From Rhizobiaceae bacterium (GTDB lineage: Bacteria; Pseudomonadota; Alphaproteobacteria; Rhizobiales; Rhizobiaceae): DNA of 64,000 nt. The position numbers were made by a program, and so were the translations under genes. This document shows positions 56,701 through 63,878 of this stretch, one piece after another (position 1 is the stretch's first letter; each line of letters begins with the position of its first letter). The notes below the pieces were generated by a model. It ran no database searches. It was not told the origin of the DNA and was given only the letters and a program-made list of their open reading frames with translations. The stretch is taken from positions 1,593,623-1,657,622 of the forward strand of contig JAEPNK010000001.1 of the NCBI GenBank assembly GCA_017643495.1, given 5' to 3'.

Positions 56701-59700
56701 TAGAAATTCGCGGCACGGATTTTTCAGACACGCTTACGGGCGGACCAGGCGATGACAGATTTATCGGTGAGCAGGGCGATGATGTGATCGATGGTGCCGG
56801 CGGCGTGGACATGGTTCGTTTTGACCGTTCCGGCGCAGCCAGTATCGAAGCCGATCTCGAGAATGAAACGGCCACCGGCTTCTGGGATAATACCAGGATC
56901 AACTACACTGTACGCAATATAGAGGACGTAAGAGGCTCAAATGTCGGGGTTGATTTCCTGTCGGGAACGTCATCGGGTGTAACCGATGGTGCAAACCATC
57001 TTGATGGACGCGCAGGAGTTGATGTTCTCAACGGGCGTGGTGGCAATGATACGCTGACAGGTGGCAGCGACAGTAATGTGTTCATCATCGACCCGGTCAA
57101 TGGAGGTGACACAATCGAGGATTTTGTGATTGGCAAGGACCGAATTGTTATTGTTGGCAATGGTCTTGGCAATACAGGAGATTTCGACTCATTCGTATTT
57201 GATGGCACTGATACCCTGATCGGACTTGGTGGAACGAACATGATTACCGTTCAGGGAGTTGATCTGGTCGGAATTGCTGATCCGGAAGGCAGTTTTGTTT
57301 TCAGTCAAGTCAGCAAAGATGCATCGGGAAGCTTTACAGCTGGCGCTGAGAACTCGTTGATATTCGGCACGGGATTGGGTGAGAACATTTCAGGTGGCAC
57401 TGGAAATGATGTCATAATCGGCAATGGTGCAGGAAGCGGCTATTTCACGTCCGGAGACATGATCTTTGGAGGCGGCGGCAACGACTTGATCATCACCACG
57501 GATGGTTTTTCAACAATCGAGGGCGGTCTGGGGGATGACCGTATCCAGGCTTCACGTGTCGTTTATGTGAGTGATCAGTTGAACTGGGGAGATGGCGTTA
57601 CCGTCAGTTACGCTTCCTCATCAAGCGGGATCACCGTCAATTATACCGGCGATGCGAGAAGTGGTCTTCAGGCATTTCAGGTATCAGATGGCATGGGAGG
57701 AACGGACAGGCTTGGCGGAATAACTACAATTCGCGATAGTGAATTTGATGATGTTTTCTTTGTCGATGGCAGTGATGCCACATTGCGGGGCAATACCGGT
57801 CCGAGAGTAAGCCTTGGCTCAGGGGATGATACTGTTACCTTCCTCGGCATTGGAGGCATTATAGATTATCATTTCGCAGGTGACGGGGTTAATGCCAGCC
57901 TTGCAGCCGGTACAGCCACAGACCGTCATGTTGTAGATCCCGGGGACCAGATTGGTACAGACACATTTACTGGCGCAAACAGGCTGCTTGGGTCGCTGTA
58001 TGATGATGTACTCACCGGTGACACCAATAACAACAGGTTCCGTGGCCGCGAGGGAAATGATGTCATCGATGGTGGAGGCGGCATCAACTCGGTCGAGTTT
58101 TTCGATACGGTAAATCGTGTCATAGTTGACCTTGAGGATAATGATGAAAACGGCTTTCAAGTTGATGATGACGGGCACGGAAACCGTGATCAATTGATGA
58201 ATATCCAGAATGTCTCTGGCAGTCTCGGCAATGATATCCTCTCAGGAGATTTCGCCAGTAACGGCTTGTTCGGTTTTGCCGGGAACGATCTGCTGATTGG
58301 CAAGGCGGGTACGGACACGCTGGAAGGAGATTCCGGTAATCTCGGCCTTGCAGCAGATGGCACCGTTCGGGGCGGTGACGATTTTCTTCAGGGAGGGTTG
58401 GATGATGATCATCTGCGGGGTGGCGCTGATGCCGATGTCTTCTTCATTGCCAGTGGCGATGGTTTCGACTTTATAGATGATTTCAACTTCTCCGAAGGTG
58501 ACCGCATCGACATATCCGATTTTGAATTTTCAGATTCATCATCAATTGGCGTTACCTACGATATCGAAGATGACAGCACTTTCCTGGATTTCACGGGAAC
58601 CGGAGTTACCGTAAGAGGAGACCTGACCAGCCTGACCACATCTGAACTTGATGCACGCTTTATATTCAATGTTCAGGAAGGCAGCCCTGCATTTGATGAC
58701 TCGTTCTTTGGAGCTGCTGCGGATGACTATTTTCGTCCGCTTGATGGAGACCTGGTTGATACGGTCAACAGTTCGGGCGGCAATGATACGATAGACTACG
58801 TATTTGCCATGACGGCATTTCAAAACCTTAGCTATGCCGGAAATGGCACCGCAATAACATTCAGTGTCGACAGTTTTCAAAACACAGCCTCTGTCGACAA
58901 GGGGGGTGGTGAAACAGATACAATCCGGAACATTTTCAATCCGCTTCATTCCGGATTTCTTGGTGGTATTGGCGGGTTCAGGATTCGCGGCACAGACCAG
59001 GGTGATACATTCCATATCAACACCACTACAGAGACATGGATGGCTGTACGTGGCGGAGATGGCGTCGATGTTTATGACATCCAGAATCAGGATACAGGTC
59101 TGGTTCGCATTGAACTGCGTAGCGGTGAAACGGGATCTGTTGTTGATTTGAGCCTGACATCAGGACAAATCATCAATGATGGTTTTGGACATACTGAATC
59201 GATTGTCGGGCCTGGCCATGTATGGGAAATCCGTGGTGACATTCTGGCTGACAACTTTACCGGTTCAGACAATGACGAATCCTTCATTACCAGTGGAGGG
59301 AATGATTTTGTTGATGGTGGCGGTGGGTTTGACCGTGTCAGTTATGAACGTGGCGAGTTCAGCAGCGGGATCAATGCAAACCTGAATCTTGCCAGCAACA
59401 CGGTAACGGGCACATTCAACAATGGGGGAACTGCTACTGCTTTCTCGGACGATCTGGTAAATGTTGAATGGATCCGTGGCACCCGTTTTGATGATGTGCT
59501 GACCGGCACCAGTGCTGCAAACCGCCTTCAGGGACGGGGAGGAGAAGACAGTATTCTTGGTGGGGGTGGCGCCGATACCCTGGAAGGCGGTGACGGCGAT
59601 GACAGTTTGTTTGTGCCGGATACTGGTTTCAGCAAGGTTGATGGCGGCGCCGGTAATGATTTGCTGGGTATCCTCGGTGGTGGTCAGGTTCTGGATTTCA

Positions 59701-60089
59701 CTTCGCTGGACGATGGCAGTATCAACAGCGTTGAATTATTGTCGCTAGGTGTTGAGGACAGCGATGCAAGTGGTACAGGGACAGAGATCACACTTGATGA
59801 AATGAGCATCATCAATTTTTCCGAAACCTTCAATCCGCTTGTTGATTCACTTGATGATGACCCGTTGGGAAGTTCAGGCACACGGCTCGCACTTTCTGAT
59901 GAAGCACTTGTCATTACAGGAGATGAAGACGATACGGTGAACCTTGCCCACTCGGGAGACCACGCCGGAGCCAGTTGGCAATTGGCTGGCAATGACAACG
60001 GTTTTGATGTCTACAACTACTCGGATGCAAGTACCACAATTGCGTCAGTGGCAATCATTGACGAAGTTGAGGTCAATGTCGTTGCTTGA
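50748..60089 (+). CDS. Giant RTX-type surface or secreted protein with FecR-like, DUF642-like and FG-GAP propeller domains
   Basis: A 3,113-residue acidic protein. Order of parts (approximate residues): N-terminal lead with LLLSGADGRAVWLKDYFSQD (1-110); FecR-like domain (114-284, GQVETLSGSATVQRTDGT, VATMGIRGT); acidic Gly-rich linker (318-430); cadherin/VCBS-like repeats (430-800); DUF642-like choice-of-anchor domain (805-970, LLVNGDFENG); further cadherin-like repeats (975-1225); seven FG-GAP-like repeats (1230-1617), enough for a seven-bladed propeller; RTX nonapeptide blocks GGxGxD (about 1738-2985); a C-terminal domain (2985-3113) without Cys. This pattern predicts type I secretion and calcium-dependent folding, with an adhesion role. 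No signal peptide is present and no T1SS genes lie in the window. ATG 50748 has GAGGG upstream and is preferred over GTG 50733. Confidence 0.9.
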   Translation: MSFDSASGFRWENIDSEAVFVIEVSSEDSSIAIPYSDFLFAADFSRDGHDLLLSGADGRAVWLKDYFSQDGSPGLVTDEGTGLSANTVRILAGPDRAGEYAQQGQAEGATPIGQVETLSGSATVQRTDGTVEPLQVGTKVFQNDVVQTADGATLSITFADSTIFTLSSASRMVLSELVYAPEGDNNSSLFNLVQGSFVFVAGEVAKSGNMNVETPVATMGIRGTTVKVVIETDSSGQATVTVSLNRDIDGSIGSIELINNLDGSVTQITAVESNWVISPSDGITTEVPRTVSDFASDQAIINDAYQAVLSLQSRQAAGQQPVNLDDAGEDGGSGNSGEDGEEEGETPEGDETPGDQGNLGSGFGETGLTDVAQGDDGLGGTQISELGDSGAGLGTGGAAGGQAPGSQTGTGQTQNSGENDPGSGGPVGATIVLPTLSSNIDEDSPVVLSGFNISGGGGNLNVVLTAGSTIELAPDADVVIDEEESIEEPPGSGQYVRLVISGTASQVNNALNGATYRPSANDDDGGTLTVAVTSGGTTTTAVLQIGINPINDAPTLDAGTLAVNEDGPPVAIDLSGLGNDPDTGEDGSTLVYTTNIFSEFFENGVSITGTTLNFDPQDNFDFLAEGETTDVTISVTATDSEGLIATNDVTVTVTGENDAPDGFDNEGGDDPIVERVDGSEDENTGTITEEAFRLAFNDVDSDGTPPTFTAIGAAENDAAFESLVSFSFDYRPGSPAGSRDMVTVDASVAAADLDGLQAGQTVFLNYVLQITDSRGGSTPLNDESLEFQVRLVGTNDVPTLEVDPSAQLGENLLVNGDFENGPDGPGGVTTVAAGDSTTITGWSVVTGDVDLVTETSAFGAPSGDHVIDLNGNNPGSITQSLTVETGATYFVSFLMSGDPFDGESVKDVRVTAGADIHEFSYTSPVGASREDLSSETRSFSFVATDSSVPITFESLDLTDNNSGPYVDAVEVRKVNVVTNEDTSIVLPTVTVGDDDDNTILSITLASEHGGQFSFLAETDLDGILNLSGNGTDTLSFDATQTDMNRVLMSVSFTPDEHFNGLERVTVSVSDDVAPPQEQTILIGVTSVNDAPETTLPSGFAGTEDIQFTLAGISIADVDVGKAEMTVTFSVGNGSLWINAAVSGGIPGAQISGNTTNSVTVTGTIDQINATLLDFEGLTYTGNQDFNGQDILSVNVSDNGASGDGGPQSVTDTSTIMISAVNDPVIITNTGQKVTARVPGNGEAFAASIDLNDNGVVVAGSPLADPSVGNDGLGFLFNPDENERLGQPVELRSSLESANDFFGRSSAINNAGILAIGAPGDTNNQGAILVFSPDGEGGFTEQVLRAGTPVDGDFLGLSVDINSAGVIVATANGDDTGATGAGALYVFRPDGEGGYRAAVELFAPDAAAGDNLGGDVSINDAGVIVVGASLGDGLVGNTGTAYVFKPDGTGNYTDTGIELQANDGANGDNFGSALAINASGTIAVGAPSDGAGSVYVFTEPMGTYQQAGKISVDDIPATSGFGISLDLNNQGILVVGASGDDGVTENTGAVYVYTPSINGTYPHPPVKLYAPEGMSGDEFGNAVAINADGNIMVGAQGDDTDAGSAYSFVRDANGNYIHDGHVFISEGDQGTVSLVTIDLNELLDLSDVDDVPVIDETSITLTDNAASDAPFGAGGFSVNGTTLTVNTAIFDILNSGDRAVIDVSFNVLSGVEIVPQNFTINVGGITDNAINLVSATTLPGTSSGDDGTVNGTAGNDLILGEGTSPGSFQGDLIFAGDGDDILVGGNTGSELLEGGDGDDLIFPGNNSPANGDFIAGSLGNDRFNFGNVTSGFYDIFYSNLTASFVAIVATIDFATNTGSVQKIDTTSSTLVGTDHFVDVKNAYQDEGGLLIRGTAEADTYNVDAGQGNFFGVVAGRGNDIFNLESGIIRLEFRGESVGLNPFGNLALNGANVNLGLADNQVINDGFGFTDDINFTGDFNSGSGNRVEIRGTDFSDTLTGGPGDDRFIGEQGDDVIDGAGGVDMVRFDRSGAASIEADLENETATGFWDNTRINYTVRNIEDVRGSNVGVDFLSGTSSGVTDGANHLDGRAGVDVLNGRGGNDTLTGGSDSNVFIIDPVNGGDTIEDFVIGKDRIVIVGNGLGNTGDFDSFVFDGTDTLIGLGGTNMITVQGVDLVGIADPEGSFVFSQVSKDASGSFTAGAENSLIFGTGLGENISGGTGNDVIIGNGAGSGYFTSGDMIFGGGGNDLIITTDGFSTIEGGLGDDRIQASRVVYVSDQLNWGDGVTVSYASSSSGITVNYTGDARSGLQAFQVSDGMGGTDRLGGITTIRDSEFDDVFFVDGSDATLRGNTGPRVSLGSGDDTVTFLGIGGIIDYHFAGDGVNASLAAGTATDRHVVDPGDQIGTDTFTGANRLLGSLYDDVLTGDTNNNRFRGREGNDVIDGGGGINSVEFFDTVNRVIVDLEDNDENGFQVDDDGHGNRDQLMNIQNVSGSLGNDILSGDFASNGLFGFAGNDLLIGKAGTDTLEGDSGNLGLAADGTVRGGDDFLQGGLDDDHLRGGADADVFFIASGDGFDFIDDFNFSEGDRIDISDFEFSDSSSIGVTYDIEDDSTFLDFTGTGVTVRGDLTSLTTSELDARFIFNVQEGSPAFDDSFFGAAADDYFRPLDGDLVDTVNSSGGNDTIDYVFAMTAFQNLSYAGNGTAITFSVDSFQNTASVDKGGGETDTIRNIFNPLHSGFLGGIGGFRIRGTDQGDTFHINTTTETWMAVRGGDGVDVYDIQNQDTGLVRIELRSGETGSVVDLSLTSGQIINDGFGHTESIVGPGHVWEIRGDILADNFTGSDNDESFITSGGNDFVDGGGGFDRVSYERGEFSSGINANLNLASNTVTGTFNNGGTATAFSDDLVNVEWIRGTRFDDVLTGTSAANRLQGRGGEDSILGGGGADTLEGGDGDDSLFVPDTGFSKVDGGAGNDLLGILGGGQVLDFTSLDDGSINSVELLSLGVEDSDASGTGTEITLDEMSIINFSETFNPLVDSLDDDPLGSSGTRLALSDEALVITGDEDDTVNLAHSGDHAGASWQLAGNDNGFDVYNYSDASTTIASVAIIDEVEVNVVA

Positions 60090-60092
60090 CCA

Positions 60093-61235
60093 TCAGCCTG
60101 CCAGCCAGTGCTTTAGCCGGGGTTCGAATTCGTTTCTCAGGCAAGTGACATGTTCAATTGCTTCTGCCGGTCCTTTGCCCAATTGGTCCGGGTCCAGAAG
60201 TAGCTGACTGGCCAGCTGGAGACCCGCTTCTGAGAAGCCGGGCCTTGTAATGTCAAGCAATCGTTCCCTCTGTCCCAATCCTTCATATAGTTGTTCAATC
60301 TGAACGTAGGAATTAAGCCCCATCACCTGACGTTTCATCGCCATTGGACACACATTGGAGTGGAACCGCATGCCAAGCACCAGATCAGCACTTGCATAAA
60401 TGGCAAGTGAATTGCGCGCTGCAATGTCTCCACTGCCATAAGCGGCGACCCGAACCCGCGTGCGTCGTAGCCGGTCATCAAGACATGAGAGGGTTTCTGA
60501 AATGATCTCAAGATCGCGGAAAATATGTGGCACGAGATGGAATTCCATCTCCGGATTTTGATGTGCCAACTGTCCGATCAGGCTGGCCATTTCGTTTGAA
60601 AACTCGAGACGGTTGGAAAAATTCTTGAACCGTATCTCACCCATGTCACTTGCAATGTTGATGGCAATTATCCGTGATCGATTATCGGGGTTTTCCGGTT
60701 CCCCTGCCGGACAGGGAACAAAGAAGCCGTGGTCAGGCAGCAGGTTTGTCTGGTCAGCATATTGTTTGCCGATATGGGTTTTGAGATTGCCAAGCGCCCC
60801 GTCATTGCGAACACTGACAAGGTACTGATCGGAACCAAGAAGCGTCTCCAGAAATTCGGTAAATCTGACGCAACAAGCTTCTGGTACACCCTGACCGGGA
60901 TCGACACCCAGCGCATTGAAAAATACCGGTATCCGTATTTTTTGAAAGACGTCGGAAGGGATTGCGATAGAGGTGCCGGTTGGAGAGTTTTCAACCCACA
61001 ATTCGAAATAGTTGCCCCCGCCGATTACCAACCGGTCAAAGCTGTTGATGTAGTCTGCAAGGTCGTCATCCCACAGACGCTCTTTCCAGTAGAACTCACG
61101 GATTTCCAGTGATGTCCACTTAACCTGGGTTCCAGACATTTTCTCAAACCAGGGCCTGAAACCCATGTGGTTTGCATTGTCACCGATGTTTCCGTTGAAA
61201 CTGGCAATGTGAAGCACATTCATTGGTCTGGCCAT
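60093..61235 (-). CDS. Polysaccharide pyruvyl transferase family protein
   Basis: A 380-residue protein resembling the CsaB/WcaK polysaccharide pyruvyltransferase family: HIASFNGNIGDNANHMG at the N-terminus, LVIGGGNYFELWVEN, SVRNDGALGNLK, and ASADLVLGMRFHSNVCPMAM, the typical late motif with an Arg-Phe-His core. These enzymes add ketal pyruvate from phosphoenolpyruvate to sugars of surface polymers. The start is set at 61235 (MARPMNVLH), because the longer open frame overlaps the upstream gene; an ATG at 61223 is also possible. It converges on the giant gene, 3 bases apart. Confidence 0.78.
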   Translation of the reverse strand: MARPMNVLHIASFNGNIGDNANHMGFRPWFEKMSGTQVKWTSLEIREFYWKERLWDDDLADYINSFDRLVIGGGNYFELWVENSPTGTSIAIPSDVFQKIRIPVFFNALGVDPGQGVPEACCVRFTEFLETLLGSDQYLVSVRNDGALGNLKTHIGKQYADQTNLLPDHGFFVPCPAGEPENPDNRSRIIAINIASDMGEIRFKNFSNRLEFSNEMASLIGQLAHQNPEMEFHLVPHIFRDLEIISETLSCLDDRLRRTRVRVAAYGSGDIAARNSLAIYASADLVLGMRFHSNVCPMAMKRQVMGLNSYVQIEQLYEGLGQRERLLDITRPGFSEAGLQLASQLLLDPDQLGKGPAEAIEHVTCLRNEFEPRLKHWLAG

Positions 61236-61251
61236 GAAGGCTGCCTGTTGT

Positions 61252-62475
61252 TCAATAAACTGTATAGCGCAATTGCCATTCATTTCCTGTTTTTTCCCAC
61301 AGGTGGGGAGAACGGAACTGGTCAACCGTCTGCCAGAACTCGTCGTCATTCATGCCGATATAATCCAGGAATTCACGGTAATATCGATCAGGAAACTCCA
61401 GATCGTATTTGCGTACAAGATGGACTGCCTCTTCACGGGTAATCTTGCCGTTCCGCACTTCCTGGGCTGCGTCATAGGTCGCCCTTCCAATTCCGAACTT
61501 GATGAGCGTGGTGAAGTAGTGGAACATGTCGATCTTGTCATCAATGCTTGAATACTTCGAATAACTGCCCGGAGTTCGTTCGCTGTTTGCCTGAAATCCG
61601 GTGTTTTCAACCGCGTAATAATAACACTCCTGCGGATCCCATTTCAGGTAATAACCAAGGTAGTGGACTTCGACACCTTTCTTTTCCAGCATCGCGGCGT
61701 CCGGCGGAATGTACGGTGCAAAATCGTTGAGCGTATAACCATGCTCGTCGATGATCTCCTTGACGGGCACGCCGCCCAACATCATTTCATTCGGATCCTG
61801 TGCTGTGAAGAATTTCCTGTCCATCGTCGGTACGTAGTTTTCGTCAGGATCGTTGCCGTATTCTGCCTGGTTTTCTCCGTACATGACCAGTTCAACACCA
61901 AACTTTGCCGCCATGGCGGGGCCAATGATCCTCTGGCCAACAATGAATGGTTGAAACGGATGCAAGAGGTTGGTGAAGGCAAGGCGTGTCAGCAGCCGGT
62001 GAAGTTTTCCGTTGGGTGTGAACAATATGTTGTCATGACCACCAACATGGCACCATGCCTCAAAATTTTTCCAGCCAATATCCGTGTACAGATGCGGCGC
62101 CCAGGTAACGGTTAGCGGATTCATCCCGTAACGGTATTTCAGCATGTGCGAAGTGTAGGCGCTGTCTTTGCCACCACTGCCGGGTACCACTACATCATAG
62201 CTGCCATCATTCCTGCGGTGCTTGTCCAGCAGCGCTACCAGTTGGTCTTCCCGTTTTTTCCAGTCAATCCGGTGTTCCTTGGTTTGGTGGTAATGACAGG
62301 CATCACAGACACCATCCCTGGCAAAGCCAATGGTTTTTTTCGCCTCGTCTTTCCTGTGCTTGAACTCCACAGTGGAGCTTGGGCGCTGGTTGGAGATTAC
62401 GCAGCTTTTGCAGAAGACGACTTCCCGCGGCAGTCCGTAAAAGGCTTCCAGCGGCTGGGTGTCAATATCAAGCAT
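61252..62475 (-). CDS. N-acetyl sugar amidotransferase (WbpG/PseA/LegA family)
   Basis: A 407-residue ATP-dependent amidotransferase with the PP-loop VVVPGSGGKDSAYTSHML (about 94-111) and zinc-finger-like cysteines CKSCVIS and CDACHYH. WbpG/PseA-type enzymes turn an N-acetyl group on a sugar into an acetamidino group, with ammonia supplied by dedicated HisH/HisF-like proteins, which are encoded immediately upstream (62479-63878). The sugar may be a nonulosonic acid or a diacetamido-uronic acid. Stop and next start are 3 bases apart. Confidence 0.88.
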   Translation of the reverse strand: MLDIDTQPLEAFYGLPREVVFCKSCVISNQRPSSTVEFKHRKDEAKKTIGFARDGVCDACHYHQTKEHRIDWKKREDQLVALLDKHRRNDGSYDVVVPGSGGKDSAYTSHMLKYRYGMNPLTVTWAPHLYTDIGWKNFEAWCHVGGHDNILFTPNGKLHRLLTRLAFTNLLHPFQPFIVGQRIIGPAMAAKFGVELVMYGENQAEYGNDPDENYVPTMDRKFFTAQDPNEMMLGGVPVKEIIDEHGYTLNDFAPYIPPDAAMLEKKGVEVHYLGYYLKWDPQECYYYAVENTGFQANSERTPGSYSKYSSIDDKIDMFHYFTTLIKFGIGRATYDAAQEVRNGKITREEAVHLVRKYDLEFPDRYYREFLDYIGMNDDEFWQTVDQFRSPHLWEKTGNEWQLRYTVY

Positions 62476-62478
62476 TCT

Positions 62479-63114
62479 CTATCTCACGAAGTTGGCAAGC
62501 AGGCGCAGTCCGTCTGGACCGCTCTTTTCAGGATGAAACTGGGTACCGATCAGGTTGTCGCGTGCGACGATGGCTGTAAAATCATGGCCTGCATAGGAAG
62601 CGGTTGCAGCCGTGTTCGGTGTATGTGCTGGGGCATGAAAGGAATGGATGAAGTAGAAGCGGGAAGTTTCGTCTACATCCTTCAGAACTGTTTCGGAAAT
62701 ACCGCCGGATGCAGCTTTTCTTGACAGTGGAAGCCAGCCTACATTCGGCAAACGCAATGTGGATTCCTGATTTGCATTCTTCGCAAATTGTTCAACATCG
62801 CCAGAAACTATACCGAGTCCTTCATGGTTTCCAAACTCGGAAGACCTGTCGAAAAGGAGCTGCATGCCAACACAAATGGCAAGCAGGGGTTTTCCCTTCT
62901 CGCATGCAGAATGAACAACTTCATGCAGGCCTCGTTTTACAAGTTCTGCCATTCCGTAGGCAAAGGCGCCAACGCCAGGAAAGATGATCCGGTCGCAATT
63001 CATAAGTGTGCTGGCATCTTCCGATATTACCGGCTTTGCACCCACTTGGTTGAGTGCGTTGTGAACACTGCGAAGATTGCCTACGCCATAATTTATCACG
63101 CCAACTGTCGTCAT
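62479..63114 (-). CDS. hisH2: HisH-like glutamine amidotransferase (surface sugar, HisH2)
   Basis: A 211-residue class I glutaminase. The catalytic Cys lies in LLAICVGMQLLF, with His and Glu in IGTQFHPEKSG; the start VGVINYGVGNLRSVHNAL is the HisH hallmark. It would release ammonia from glutamine for the partner HisF-like protein. Placed beside the sugar amidotransferase, it serves acetamidino-sugar synthesis rather than histidine, as no other his genes are near. Overlaps hisF2 by 4 bases. Confidence 0.88.
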   Translation of the reverse strand: MTTVGVINYGVGNLRSVHNALNQVGAKPVISEDASTLMNCDRIIFPGVGAFAYGMAELVKRGLHEVVHSACEKGKPLLAICVGMQLLFDRSSEFGNHEGLGIVSGDVEQFAKNANQESTLRLPNVGWLPLSRKAASGGISETVLKDVDETSRFYFIHSFHAPAHTPNTAATASYAGHDFTAIVARDNLIGTQFHPEKSGPDGLRLLANFVR

Positions 63115-63878
63115 GCCGCCATCTCCGTGGATGGTTCAAAAGGCGGGTCCAGTCTATCGGCAGCCTGGACAAGTTCATCTCCTGTAGCCAGTTGATAGTG
63201 AAGGACAGAGGCAAAAGCGATTCCGCTTGGTTTTTCGATTGGTCCAAGTGCCTGCAAGTGTTCTGGCTTGCCATATCCGCCGCTGTATATGACCGGTCTT
63301 GCGGTAGCGTCATTAACAGTCTCGATCAGTTCCAGGTCAAAGCCACGCTTTGTGCCTTCCTTGTCAATTGAAGTGACAAGCAATTCGCCAATTCCGGCAT
63401 CTTCAAGTCTTTTGATCCAGTCTTCGACATCCAGACCTGTTGGCTCTCTGCCATTGTCGATATACGCTTCCCATTTGCGGTCCGTTTTCTGCTTGGCTTC
63501 GATTGACCCGATAATGCATTGCGAACCAAACCGGTTGGCTATTTCCGTTATGAGTTCAAGCCGGTGAACCGCGCCCGTGTTGATAGCCACCTTGTCTGCG
63601 CCGGCAGCTAGGGCAAGTTCCACATCCTCAATGGTTCTCAGGCCACCTCCTATGCTGATCGGTACAAAGACGTTTTCGCAGGCTTTCTCGATAATGTGCA
63701 AAAGGTTGTTGCGATCATAGAGACTTGCAACGGCATCCATGAACAGGATTTCATGCACGCCTTGTTCATAATAGCTTTGTGCCATCTCCACCGGTTCACC
63801 AACCTTGCGAAGCCCCTCAAGGTGTATCCCCTTGATAACATGCTCGTTTTTTACATCCAGTCTGGCGATTATGCGCAT
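63111..63878 (-). CDS. hisF2: HisF-like cyclase subunit (surface sugar, HisF2)
   Basis: A 255-residue TIM-barrel protein of the HisF family (IARLDVKNEHVIKGIHLEGL, FMDAVASLYDRNNLLHI, VPISIGGGLRTIEDVELALA, GADKVAINTGAV). The usual HisF active-site segments differ from true HisF (DVKNEHVIKG instead of DVxxGxVVKG), in line with a role as ammonia-channel partner of the sugar amidotransferase. The start lies inside the 3' end of the cytidylyltransferase gene. Confidence 0.87.
   Translation of the reverse strand: MRIIARLDVKNEHVIKGIHLEGLRKVGEPVEMAQSYYEQGVHEILFMDAVASLYDRNNLLHIIEKACENVFVPISIGGGLRTIEDVELALAAGADKVAINTGAVHRLELITEIANRFGSQCIIGSIEAKQKTDRKWEAYIDNGREPTGLDVEDWIKRLEDAGIGELLVTSIDKEGTKRGFDLELIETVNDATARPVIYSGGYGKPEHLQALGPIEKPSGIAFASVLHYQLATGDELVQAADRLDPPFEPSTEMAA

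Noticed and set aside
55960-59700. DNA tandem repeats in the RTX-coding region that might be read as a CRISPR or satellite array
   Set aside because: They are degenerate codon-level repeats of GGxGxD within one continuous frame, not exact repeats with spacers.
62479-63878. Histidine biosynthesis genes hisH and hisF
   Set aside because: They sit next to a sugar amidotransferase and a cytidylyltransferase, no other his genes are nearby, and the HisF active-site segment deviates, so a surface-sugar role fits better.
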